Source of the DNA: Neoluteolibacter marinus
GTDB taxonomy: Bacteria; Verrucomicrobiota; Verrucomicrobiia; Verrucomicrobiales; Akkermansiaceae
Reading direction: 5' to 3'
Assembly (NCBI RefSeq): GCF_014904755.1
Contig: NZ_JACZFQ010000100.1
Location: 1 to 64,000 of the forward strand
DNA length: 64,000 nucleotides
How positions within the stretch are numbered: position 1 is the first letter of the stretch; every line of letters begins with the position of its first letter. The notes below the pieces were generated by a model. The model worked only from the letters and a program-made list of their open reading frames with translations. It searched no databases and had not been told where the DNA came from. A program made the position numbers and the translations under genes. Positions 8,604 through 16,376 of the stretch are shown here, piece after piece.

Positions 8604-11600
8604 TCATTGCGCACCGGCGGCGCCGTGGAGGATCGACTTGGCCGCGGCCTTGCGGCCGATCAGCCAGAACATCGCGGGGGTCACCGCCATGTCGAGGAAG
8701 GTGGAGGAGATCAGGCCGCCGACAATGACCACCGCGACCGGGTGCAGGATCTCCTTCCCCGGCTGGTCGGCCGCCATCACCAGCGGGATCAGCCCGATGC
8801 CGGCGGCGAGCGCCGTCATCATCACCGGCACCAGCCGTTCCTGGGTGCCGCGGATGATCATCTTGCGGGTGAACCCCTCGCCCTCGTGCTGCATCAGGTG
8901 CAGGTAGTGGGAGATCATCATGATCCCGTTCCGCGCGGCGACCCCGCCGACGGCGATGAAGCCGACCAGGGTGGCGATGCTGATGTTGTTCAGCTTGAGC
9001 CAGGTGAAGGCCAGCCCGCCCATCAGCGCGAGCGGGATGTTCACCAGCACCTGCAGCGCCAGCGAGGCACTACGGAAGTACCCGTAGAGCATCATGAAGA
9101 CCGCCACGAAGACCAGCGACGAAAAGATCACGATCCGCTTCGTCGCCTCCTGCTGGGCCTGGAACTCGCCTTCGAACACGATGAAGTAGCCCTCCGGCCG
9201 TTTCACCTTTTCCGCCACCTTCTCCTGGAGCTTCACCACCAGGTTGGAAACGTCGCGCACCGTCGGCTTGATGCCGATGGCGAAGCGGCGCTGGCTGTTC
9301 TCGCGGAAGATCACGTTGGGCCCCTTCGCCTCGCGAACGTCGGCGATCTGCGCGAGCGGCACCCATTGCTTGTCGGAAACCTGGATCGGCAGTTGCGAGA
9401 TCTTCTCCGGCGAGTCGCGCCACTCGAGCGGCAGGCGGGTGACCAGGTTGACCACCCGCTGGCCGTCGTAGAGTTCGGCGACCTGCTTGCCGCCGAGCAA
9501 GGCGGACAGCTCGTTATTGAGTTCGCCGGGTGAGATCCCGTAGGCGAGCGCGCGGCTGCGGTCGGCCTCGATCCGCAGCTGCGGGATCGACGAGGCCTGG
9601 TCGAGCTTGGCGTCCTCGAAGCCGGGGATGGTCTTCGCGATCTCTTGCACCTCGATCCCGATCTCGCGGATTTTCTCCAGGTCGGGACCGAAGACCTTCA
9701 CCGCGACCGGGGCGGACACCCCGCTGAGCATGTGGCCGATGCGGTCGGCGAGCGGTCCGCTGACCACCGCAAACACGCCCGGCACGGTCTTCACCTTCGC
9801 GGAAATCTCGGCGAGGATCTCCTTCCGGGAACGGCCACCGCCCTCCCCTTCCGCCTCGCGGAAGTCGACGTCGAACTCCGCGGTGGAAACCGGCACCACG
9901 TGGTCGCCGCGTTCCGCGCGGCCGAGGCGACGGCCGACCTTGCGGACCTCGGGAATCGACAGGATCTGCTGTTCGATCACATCGGAGATGCGGTTCATTT
10001 CTTCCAACGAAGTCCCCGGCGCCGAGGTCGCGGCGACCAGCGCGGTTTCCTCCTCGAACTTCGGCAGGAAGTCCTTGTTCATCCGCGGATAGAGTGAAAC
10101 CGCGGCCACCAGCAACGCGAAGGCCAGCAGCAGCACGGTCAGCGGCTGGCTGAGCGCGAAGCGCAGCAAGGTCCGCTCGAGCAGCCACTTCATCGCCCGG
10201 ACCAGCCGGCCGTCCTCGTGCTTGTGGCCGGCCTTCGGATGAAGGAGCAACGAACACAACACGGGGATCACCGTCAGCGAAACCACGAACGACGCGATCA
10301 TCGAGACGATGGTCGCCATCGCGATCGGCGCGAAGAGCTTGCCCTCCACCCCGCTCAGGCCGAGCAGCGGCAGGAAGACGAGGATGATGAGGACCGTCGC
10401 GTAGAAGATCGAGTTCCGCACTTCCCCGGAAGCCCTGGCGATGACCCCGAGCCGCGGCGCCGGCCGCTCCAGCGAGGCGTTTTCCCGCAGGCGCCGGAAG
10501 ACGTTTTCCACGTCGACGATGGCGTCGTCCACCACCATGCCGATGGCGACGGCCAGACCGCCGAGCGTCATCGAGTTGACGCTGACGTCGAAGAACTTGA
10601 ACACGAGCATGGTGATCCCGAAGGACATCGGCATCGCCATCAGGGTGATGAAGGTGGTGCGGAAGTTCAGCAGGAAGAGGAACAGCACGATGGTCACCAT
10701 GATCGCACCGTCGCGGATCGCTTCGGTGAGGTTGCCGATGGCGTGGTCGATGAAGTCCTGCTGCTGGAACAGGGTCGTCGTCTCCATGCCCGCCGGCAGC
10801 GCGGGCGCGAGTTCGGCCAGGGCCTTCTTGATCTCGCCGGTCAGGTGGCGGGTATCGACGCCGGGAGACTTGGTGATCGACATGATCACCCCGTAGGTCG
10901 GCGATTTCTCCGGGCTCATGCTGACGGTGGCATCGCCGCGCATGGGCTCGATCCCCCACACCACCTCGCTGACGTCGCCGATCGAGATCGGCCGGTCGTT
11001 GACCTTCTTGACGACGGTGTTGGCGATGTCGTCGAGCTGCACGGTCATGGCGAGGTTCCGCACCATGATCTCGGTCGGCCCGGTGTTGAGGAAACCGCCG
11101 GTGGTCCGGTTGACGGCATTCTCCGCCGCGGCCTCGAGTTCCTCGAAGCTAACGTCGTTGGCATACATGCGGTTGGGGTCCGGCTGGATCTCGATCTGCC
11201 GGACGCCGCCGCCCATGTTGAGGATCTCGGCGATTCCCGGGACGCTCTGGAGGCGGCGCTTGATCGTCCAGTCGGCGATCGAGCGGACCTCCCCGGGCGC
11301 GATGTAACCGGGCTCGCCCTCCGGGACGGTGGAGCGCACCCCGACCAGCAGGATTTCCCCCATCAGCGAGGCGACCGGGGTCATGAACGGCTCGACACCG
11401 GGAGGCAGTTGCTCGCGGGCGCTCTGCAAGCGCTCCTGCACCAGCACCCGGGCGCGATAGATGTCGGTGTCCCAGTCGAACTCGGCGTAAACCAGGGCGA
11501 GTGAGACGTCGCTGTTAGACCGGAGCCGGGTCAGACCGGCGACGCCCATCAGCGAGCTTTCGACCGGCAAGGTCACCTGGGTCTCGACCTCCTCGGGCGA

Positions 11601-11768
11601 AAGCCCGGGGGCCTCGATCAGGATGACGACCGTCGGCTTGGTGAGGTCCGGCAGAACCTCGACCGGCAGCTCGGTGGCGGTGCGGATGCCCATGACCATG
11701 ATCAGGAGCGAGACCGCGATGATGATCGCCCGGTTGGCGAGCGACCACTGGATCATCTTGTTGAGCAT
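8604..11768 (-). CDS. heavy-metal efflux RND pump (CzcA/CusA-like)
   Basis: This 1054-residue inner-membrane protein is the proton-driven pump of a tripartite efflux system. It has the full RND plan: a first membrane helix at residues 11-28, a periplasmic porter domain to about 340, a helix bundle from 350, a second porter domain, and a last bundle at the C-terminus. The signature GMVVDDAIVDVENVFRR (about 410-426) holds the paired Asp residues of the proton relay in RND helix 4. LPVEVLPDLTKPTVVI near residue 35 is typical of the metal (HAE-1) branch. An SD-like GGAGGA lies 8 bases before the ATG. The gene starts 2 bases after the adaptor stop. Substrate metal is not certain. Confidence 0.92.
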   Translation of the reverse strand: MLNKMIQWSLANRAIIIAVSLLIMVMGIRTATELPVEVLPDLTKPTVVILIEAPGLSPEEVETQVTLPVESSLMGVAGLTRLRSNSDVSLALVYAEFDWDTDIYRARVLVQERLQSAREQLPPGVEPFMTPVASLMGEILLVGVRSTVPEGEPGYIAPGEVRSIADWTIKRRLQSVPGIAEILNMGGGVRQIEIQPDPNRMYANDVSFEELEAAAENAVNRTTGGFLNTGPTEIMVRNLAMTVQLDDIANTVVKKVNDRPISIGDVSEVVWGIEPMRGDATVSMSPEKSPTYGVIMSITKSPGVDTRHLTGEIKKALAELAPALPAGMETTTLFQQQDFIDHAIGNLTEAIRDGAIMVTIVLFLFLLNFRTTFITLMAMPMSFGITMLVFKFFDVSVNSMTLGGLAVAIGMVVDDAIVDVENVFRRLRENASLERPAPRLGVIARASGEVRNSIFYATVLIILVFLPLLGLSGVEGKLFAPIAMATIVSMIASFVVSLTVIPVLCSLLLHPKAGHKHEDGRLVRAMKWLLERTLLRFALSQPLTVLLLAFALLVAAVSLYPRMNKDFLPKFEEETALVAATSAPGTSLEEMNRISDVIEQQILSIPEVRKVGRRLGRAERGDHVVPVSTAEFDVDFREAEGEGGGRSRKEILAEISAKVKTVPGVFAVVSGPLADRIGHMLSGVSAPVAVKVFGPDLEKIREIGIEVQEIAKTIPGFEDAKLDQASSIPQLRIEADRSRALAYGISPGELNNELSALLGGKQVAELYDGQRVVNLVTRLPLEWRDSPEKISQLPIQVSDKQWVPLAQIADVREAKGPNVIFRENSQRRFAIGIKPTVRDVSNLVVKLQEKVAEKVKRPEGYFIVFEGEFQAQQEATKRIVIFSSLVFVAVFMMLYGYFRSASLALQVLVNIPLALMGGLAFTWLKLNNISIATLVGFIAVGGVAARNGIMMISHYLHLMQHEGEGFTRKMIIRGTQERLVPVMMTALAAGIGLIPLVMAADQPGKEILHPVAVVIVGGLISSTFLDMAVTPAMFWLIGRKAAAKSILHGAAGAQ

Positions 11769-11770
11769 GG

Positions 11771-12922
11771 TCAGCGATCCTCCGGCGGGTTGTTAGAATG
11801 CGGGGACTCCTCCCCCGCGGCTCCCTGCTTGCGGGTGACCAGTGAGATCACGAGCAGCACGAACAGCACCCCGGTGGCGTACTTCCACAGCGGATTGCCG
11901 GGCGGGGCCCCGGCCGGCGGCAGTCCGGCCTCGGCCCGCTTCTTCGCCTCCATCTCGGCCGCCTTTTCGGGCGTGAGTTCCGATCCGTCCTCGGCGTGCT
12001 CGTGGCCGTGCGCCGCGTCGAGCGCTTCCTTCAGGGAAACGCTGCTGGTGCCGGCGAAGGACAGCGAGTAGCCGCCGCGGGTCACCACCTCGTCGGCGGG
12101 AAACAAGCCGCCCACGACCTCGGCGAAGCGATCGTTCATCTGGCCGACCTGCACCGGCGTCTTGATGAAGGCGTTCGGCAAGTCGAAGTGCCGGACGTAG
12201 ACGAAGCGGTTGCTGGCCTCGCCCTGCAAGGCGGAGCGCGGGATGCTCAGCACCCCGGGCCGCTTGCTGAGGACCACCGAGAACTCGGCCCGCATGCCGG
12301 CGCGGATCCGGCCGTTCTCGTTGGGCAGCAGGAAGATCGCGTCGATGGTGCCGCTTTCCTCGTCGGCGGAAGTGCCGAACCGGACCAGCTCGCCGTCAAA
12401 GGTTTCTTCCGGCAACGCGACCACCCGGATGTGCGCCTGGGTGCCCGCCTTGACCCGGCCGGCGAAATGTTCCGGCACCTTGGCGACGGCATACACCTCG
12501 CCGAGGTCGGTGATTTCCAACAGCGTCTGGTCCGGGTTCATCGGTTCGCCGAGGCGGACCATGGCCTTGGTCACGAGGCCGCCGATCGGTGCCTCGAGGG
12601 GGATCACCGGCGGAGGATCGCCGGGTTGCCGGCTCTCAATCTTCGCCACCACCTGGCCGGCCTCGACGGTATCGCCGGGATGGGCCTGCAGTTCGACGAT
12701 GCGTCCGGCGATGCGGCTGCTGACACCGGCGATCTTTTCGGGGATCGCCTCGATGTGACCGAGGGAAAAGAAGGTCTCCTCGAAGTCGGCCTCCTCGACC
12801 TCGACGGTCTCGATCCGGAGGTTCTTCACGCCGGTTTCGTCCAACACGATGGTGTTGGTGTCCTCCGCGGCCGCGGCCGGGAGAATGGCTGCCACAAGGA
12901 GCAGTAGTACGGGAAATCTCAT
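11771..12922 (-). CDS. RND efflux periplasmic adaptor with C-terminal membrane helix
   Basis: A 383-residue membrane-fusion protein linking pump and outer-membrane channel. The signal peptide is MRFPVLLLLVAAILPAAAAE. The barrel-sandwich hybrid halves (near residues 65-95 and 110-140) hold GRIVELQAHPGDTVEAGQVV and LEAPIGGLVTKAMVRLGEPM. The helical hairpin that normally separates the two halves is nearly absent, as in short CusB-like adaptors. A beta-barrel follows to about residue 290. Two additions are unusual: an AAHGHEHAED metal-binding-like stretch, and a membrane helix near residues 346-363 followed by a charged tail, which would pin the C-terminus into the inner membrane. It lies between the TolC-type gene (15-base gap) and the pump gene. 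Confidence 0.88.
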   Translation of the reverse strand: MRFPVLLLLVAAILPAAAAEDTNTIVLDETGVKNLRIETVEVEEADFEETFFSLGHIEAIPEKIAGVSSRIAGRIVELQAHPGDTVEAGQVVAKIESRQPGDPPPVIPLEAPIGGLVTKAMVRLGEPMNPDQTLLEITDLGEVYAVAKVPEHFAGRVKAGTQAHIRVVALPEETFDGELVRFGTSADEESGTIDAIFLLPNENGRIRAGMRAEFSVVLSKRPGVLSIPRSALQGEASNRFVYVRHFDLPNAFIKTPVQVGQMNDRFAEVVGGLFPADEVVTRGGYSLSFAGTSSVSLKEALDAAHGHEHAEDGSELTPEKAAEMEAKKRAEAGLPPAGAPPGNPLWKYATGVLFVLLVISLVTRKQGAAGEESPHSNNPPEDR

Positions 12923-12937
12923 GGAAAAATCAAAGGT

Positions 12938-14167
12938 TCACGGTTTGCCCAGCGCGGCCTGGTGGCGGACCCGGGCGAGGTTGAATTCCCTCAGGGCATC
13001 CAGCCCGGAGGATCGGAGCTGCAGCAGTTTCTCGCGGTTGCGGAAGACCGCCTGGATCTCACCCTGGCCGTTCTTCACCGCGTTCTCCGCCGCCGCGACC
13101 TGCTCCTCCGCGAGGGGGATCAGGGTGCCGTCCAGCTCTCCTAACAGCGCCGCCCACTCGTCCATCTCGGCGCGGGCGGCCCCGACCTCGAGGCGGATCG
13201 ACCGCGCCAGCGCGTCCGCCTCCAGCCGCTTCCGCTCGGTGCGGGCCCGGGCTTCCTCGATCGCCCCCTCGTTCTTGTCCCACAGCGGCAGCGGGATCTT
13301 CACGCGGAGGCCGACGATGCCCTCGGTCTCGTAGCCGTCCGGGGCATCCTCGCTGCGTTCCGCCGCGGCGAAGATGCCAGCCTCGAGATCCTCGAAGCGC
13401 TTTGCCTGTTCGACGGCAAGCTGCCGGTCGGCGACCGCGACCTCGAGCGATGCGGCCTGGTAGTCGGGACGTTTCGCCGGATCCGCCGCCTGCCCGACCT
13501 TCACCGGTGCAGGAAGCTTGCCGCCGACCACCAGCGACTCGTCGGGACGCATGCCGAGCAGCGGTTTGAGCGCGCCGGTGACAGTCGCTTCCTCGGCATC
13601 CAGCTGCCGCATCGAGACCTGCAGGCCGGCTGCCTCCAGCCGGGCCTGGCCGGCATCGAGGCTGGAGCCCTCACCCTTGTCGGCGAGTTCCCTCAGGAAG
13701 CCGGCGAACTCACCGGCGAGCCCGGCCTGGCGGTCGAGCAGCTCGCGGCGCTCGCGGATCGCCAGCACCTTGACCACGCTCTCGCGGGCCGAAGCCACCA
13801 GCAGGCGTTCGGCCTCACGGACCTCGGCCTCGGAGGCGTCCAGTTCGGCGGCGCCGACCGACTTCTCGAGGCGCAGCCGGTCGGTCACCGGGAAGCGCTG
13901 GGAGAAGCCGAGTTCGAAGGTCCGCTCGCGGAAGTTGCGGTTGTGCTCGAAGCCTGCCTCCAACTGCGGGTTGGACAAGCGGCCGGCCTGGTTCATGCGG
14001 CCAGCCGCCTCGCGGATGCGGAGCCGGGCGGCGGCCAGGTCGGGATTCTGGGCCCGGACCCGGTCGCCCACGCTGGCTAGCGAGACGACCAGACCGGGTT
14101 GTGCGCCGGCGGCCGTACAGACCGCGAGCGCCATCGCCATCATGGCGGGAGATTTGAAAGAAATCAT
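12938..14167 (-). CDS. TolC-family outer-membrane efflux channel
   Basis: A 409-residue exported protein forming the outer-membrane tunnel of the efflux system. From ATG 14167 it has a signal peptide (MISFKSPAMMAMALAVCTAAGAQ). The mature protein shows the two OEP repeats typical of TolC/CzcC: long Ala/Leu/Glu/Arg-rich helices (NPDLAAARLRIREAAGRMNQAG) and a short turn LSNPQLEAGFEHN early in the mature part. The frame is open 132 bases further upstream, but that part has no signal-like character. It is separated by 139 bases from the upstream Cys/His-rich gene and by 15 bases from the adaptor gene, so it is probably co-transcribed with both. Confidence 0.88.
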   Translation of the reverse strand: MISFKSPAMMAMALAVCTAAGAQPGLVVSLASVGDRVRAQNPDLAAARLRIREAAGRMNQAGRLSNPQLEAGFEHNRNFRERTFELGFSQRFPVTDRLRLEKSVGAAELDASEAEVREAERLLVASARESVVKVLAIRERRELLDRQAGLAGEFAGFLRELADKGEGSSLDAGQARLEAAGLQVSMRQLDAEEATVTGALKPLLGMRPDESLVVGGKLPAPVKVGQAADPAKRPDYQAASLEVAVADRQLAVEQAKRFEDLEAGIFAAAERSEDAPDGYETEGIVGLRVKIPLPLWDKNEGAIEEARARTERKRLEADALARSIRLEVGAARAEMDEWAALLGELDGTLIPLAEEQVAAAENAVKNGQGEIQAVFRNREKLLQLRSSGLDALREFNLARVRHQAALGKP

Positions 14168-14306
14168 ATGGGTAAAATGAGAGTCCGCCCCGCAAAAGCC
14201 GGGACCACGGACAGGAGAAATCGGACAAGGAATCCGCCGGCCGCAAAGGGGCCATGCGAAGGGACGGCGAGCCACGCGGGCACGCCGGAGCGCCATCAAG
14301 CGGCGC

Positions 14307-14642
14307 TCAAATCAACGGCGGCTTGTCCAACTCGAAGACCGGGGCATCGGGCGGCAAGGCCGTCCACCAGGTCACGCCGAGCCAGCTGTGGGCCAGCACC
14401 GGCACCCGGTTGCAGGCGATCTCCACCCCGGCCAAGGGAGCCGGGTGGCAGCACGCGTGCGAGTGGTGTTCATGCGGGCCCGGAGGACAATCCGGGCCGT
14501 GGTGATCCCCGTGGGAATCTTGATCGTGCCCGCAGCATTCGGTCGCGTGGTCATGGCCATGGGAATGGTCCAGGGCGAGCACACGGCCACCGAGCCCGAC
14601 GATCACGCCGAACACCAGGAGCCATGAAAACCAGCTGCGCAC
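14307..14642 (-). CDS. small Cys/His-rich exported protein, head of efflux operon
   Basis: About 111 residues from GTG 14642. A hydrophobic segment (WFSWLLVFGVIVGLGGRVLA) acts as signal or anchor, then comes a dense metal-binding region with HSHGHDHATECCGHDQDSHG and further HxH and CCH groups. The tail ends VFELDKPPLI. An ATG at 14732 would extend the frame, but the extension is polar and lies 28 bases from the divergent gene, so I prefer the GTG. Directly before it is a 13-codon ORF with a strong ribosome site. Being first in the metal operon, it may be a periplasmic metal trap or sensor; this is inference, and no named family is recognised. Confidence 0.6.
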   Translation of the reverse strand: MRSWFSWLLVFGVIVGLGGRVLALDHSHGHDHATECCGHDQDSHGDHHGPDCPPGPHEHHSHACCHPAPLAGVEIACNRVPVLAHSWLGVTWWTALPPDAPVFELDKPPLI

Positions 14643-14647
14643 GCGCC

Positions 14648-14689
14648 TTACCAACTCCCTAACTGCCGCTTCCGCAAGTTGATTTTCAT
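14648..14689 (-). CDS. possible 13-residue leader ORF
   Basis: ATG at 14689 follows a strong SD-like GGAGGGAGG with 2 bases between. The ORF reads MKINLRKRQLGSW then TAA. The GTG start of the Cys/His-rich protein lies 5 bases further on, so ribosomes finishing the leader could re-initiate. It could be a translational coupling device or an attenuator. A sequencing frameshift joining the two frames is the alternative. Confidence 0.35.
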   Translation of the reverse strand: MKINLRKRQLGSW

Positions 14690-14760
14690 TTCCTCCCTCC
14701 GGCGATGCCGGCCCCCGCTTGGCGCTTGGCACGCCCGCGACGGCGACTCAGCCTCGCCCC

Positions 14761-15225
14761 ATGCCGGTCGCCGAACCCCAGAAAGAGCTGCGTTTCACCC
14801 GCGCGGGGCAGGCGGCGATCTTCTGGGTCGCGGCGGCGGCTTGCGTGATGGCCGGGCTCGTTTTCTTCCTGCTGACCCCGCACCGCGCCGACAACCCGGC
14901 CCTGCCGCACCCCGCGTGGGGCTTCGTCCCGCTGGCGCTGGCCGCGCTGCTCGTCCGCACCGCCTGGCGCTGCACCAAGCACGCCTACATTCTGCTCAGC
15001 CCGATCGGCGTCGAGGTGTTCCCCTTTTTCCGTCCGGACAAGCACATGCAGGTCGTCCCCTGGCAACAGATCGCCGCCGTGGACATCGGCGACAACGTCT
15101 TGACGCTGCATTTCTCCCCGGACAAGACCTCCGGCATCCACCTGTCCCTCGCCCCCATCGCCAAGGACCGCCGCGCGCTGCTCGCCCGGGCCATTGAAGG
15201 GCGCTTCCAGGGGCCGACTCCCTAA
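14761..15225 (+). CDS. small membrane protein, PH-like C-terminal part
   Basis: This 154-residue protein starts at ATG 14761. Two membrane helices are visible (about residues 19-40 and 51-66), then a cytosolic domain with the strand pattern of bacterial PH-like domains: YILLSPIGVEVFPFF, VVPWQQIAAVDIGDN and LTLHFSPDKTSGIHLSL. No enzyme motif is seen. An upstream in-frame ATG (14719) adds 14 low-complexity residues. It diverges from the metal operon and is followed 23 bases later by the YbjN gene. Function is unknown; bacterial PH-domain membrane proteins often take part in envelope stress or lipid sensing. Confidence 0.6.
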   Translation: MPVAEPQKELRFTRAGQAAIFWVAAAACVMAGLVFFLLTPHRADNPALPHPAWGFVPLALAALLVRTAWRCTKHAYILLSPIGVEVFPFFRPDKHMQVVPWQQIAAVDIGDNVLTLHFSPDKTSGIHLSLAPIAKDRRALLARAIEGRFQGPTP

Positions 15226-15248
15226 CACCGCCATCACCCGCCTTTCCC

Positions 15249-15764
15249 ATGCGCCCGCCATCCCGCCAGATCCTTTCCGTCGAAGACGCCTTCGGGCAGC
15301 AAAGCTGGCACTGCGAGCTGGTCGAGGGCCGCGACGTGCTGCGCGCGGTCTTTTCCGGCCACCACACCCGCATCGAGATGACCGTGCAGGCCTATCCGCC
15401 GATGAACGCGCTGGCCGTCATCGGCGAGGTGCCGATGCCGTTGGACGACGAGCACCGGCCCTACCTGCTCGAGCTGCTGGTCCGCGCCAACAAGTCGCTC
15501 AACCTCGGCGGCTTCGAGTTCGACCTCGACCGCGACCGGCTGGTGTTCCGCATCACCAACCTCTTCGACAAGGACCGCTATGACGCCGACATCGTCTCGT
15601 CGATGGTCCACTGCACCGTGGCCGAGCTCGACCGCCTCGCGCCCTACGCCATCACGGTGATCCGCACCCCGGAAGACCTGCTCGACGACCTCGACCTCCA
15701 GCGCCTGCTGCAGCGCGAGGACTTCATCCCGCCGGTGCCGGGCGACGAGGACGACCTGCCTTGA
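15249..15764 (+). CDS. YbjN domain protein
   Basis: A 171-residue cytosolic protein that matches the YbjN family in pattern: an alpha/beta fold related to type III secretion chaperones, with MTVQAYPPMNALAVIGEVPMP and a central LLELLVRANKSLNLGGFEFD helix-turn unit, then FRITNLFDKDRYDADIVSSMV. YbjN proteins act on regulation of motility, stress response or protein stability in enterobacteria; the mechanism is unclear. The acidic tail (PGDEDDLP) is typical. It lies 66 bases before the ECF sigma gene, but a separate promoter-like motif in that gap suggests independent transcription of the sigma unit. Confidence 0.7.
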   Translation: MRPPSRQILSVEDAFGQQSWHCELVEGRDVLRAVFSGHHTRIEMTVQAYPPMNALAVIGEVPMPLDDEHRPYLLELLVRANKSLNLGGFEFDLDRDRLVFRITNLFDKDRYDADIVSSMVHCTVAELDRLAPYAITVIRTPEDLLDDLDLQRLLQREDFIPPVPGDEDDLP

Positions 15765-15779
15765 TCGGCCGGGTGGATT

Positions 15780-15810
15780 TTTTCCGCAACCGCGGCCGTT
15801 CCCGGGCTAT
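15780..15810 (+). promoter_or_regulatory. putative ECF sigma promoter, sigma gene
   Basis: TTTTCCGCAACC (15780-15791), a 15-base spacer, then CTAT (15807-15810), 20 bases before the ATG of the sigma gene. The same two elements with the same 15-base spacer occur before the LamG gene (18002-18032). AACC-like -35 boxes are typical of ECF sigma factors, so autoregulation is inferred. Confidence 0.5.
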
Positions 15811-15830
15811 GTCATGGACGGAGCCCCGCC

Positions 15831-16373
15831 GTGATGAAACCCGATGTCCATCCTTCCGCCGACCCGCAAGCGGAGTTCGTGCAGTTGCTGACGGCGCACC
15901 AGAGCCTGATCCACACCTTTGTGCTGTCGCTCGCCCCGCACAGCCCCGACGTCGAGGACATCGTGCAACAGATCAACCTGGTGCTGTGGCGCAAGCGCGA
16001 CGACTTCGAGGCAGGCAGCAATTTCCGGGCGTGGGCGCTGACCGTGAGCCGCTTCCAGGTGATGGCCTACCGCAAGAAGATGGCACTGCGGCGGACCGAC
16101 CGGCTGAGCGACGAGGCGATCGACCTGCTCGCCGCCGACGCCGCGGAGGAAGAGCCCGCGTTCCTGGCAAAACATCACCAGGTGCTACGGGTGTGCTTCG
16201 AGAAGCTGGGGAAGGCGGACCGCGAGCTGCTGATCCAGCGCTACTGGAAGAACACCCCTTTGCGCGACTTCGCGGTGATGACCGGACGATCGGAAGCCGC
16301 CCTGAAGAGCAGTCTCCACCGCCTGCGGCTGGCGCTGCGGGTGTGCTTGAAAAAGAACCTGCCCGCCGGCTGA
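15831..16373 (+). CDS. ECF-type RNA polymerase sigma factor
   Basis: A 180-residue sigma-70 family factor of the ECF group found in Planctomycetes and Verrucomicrobia (TIGR02989-like). Region 2 spans about residues 20-85 with DIVQQINLVLWRKRDDF and FRAWALTVSRFQVMAYRKK, the core-binding and -10-reading helices. Region 4 spans about 120-175 with the helix-turn-helix LRDFAVMTGRSEAALKSSLHRLR. There are two in-frame ATGs at the start (15831 and 15834). It is followed after 3 bases by its FecR-like partner, the usual sigma/anti-sigma arrangement. A promoter-like motif in front suggests it drives its own transcription. Confidence 0.9.
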   Translation: MMKPDVHPSADPQAEFVQLLTAHQSLIHTFVLSLAPHSPDVEDIVQQINLVLWRKRDDFEAGSNFRAWALTVSRFQVMAYRKKMALRRTDRLSDEAIDLLAADAAEEEPAFLAKHHQVLRVCFEKLGKADRELLIQRYWKNTPLRDFAVMTGRSEAALKSSLHRLRLALRVCLKKNLPAG

Positions 16374-16376
16374 GCC

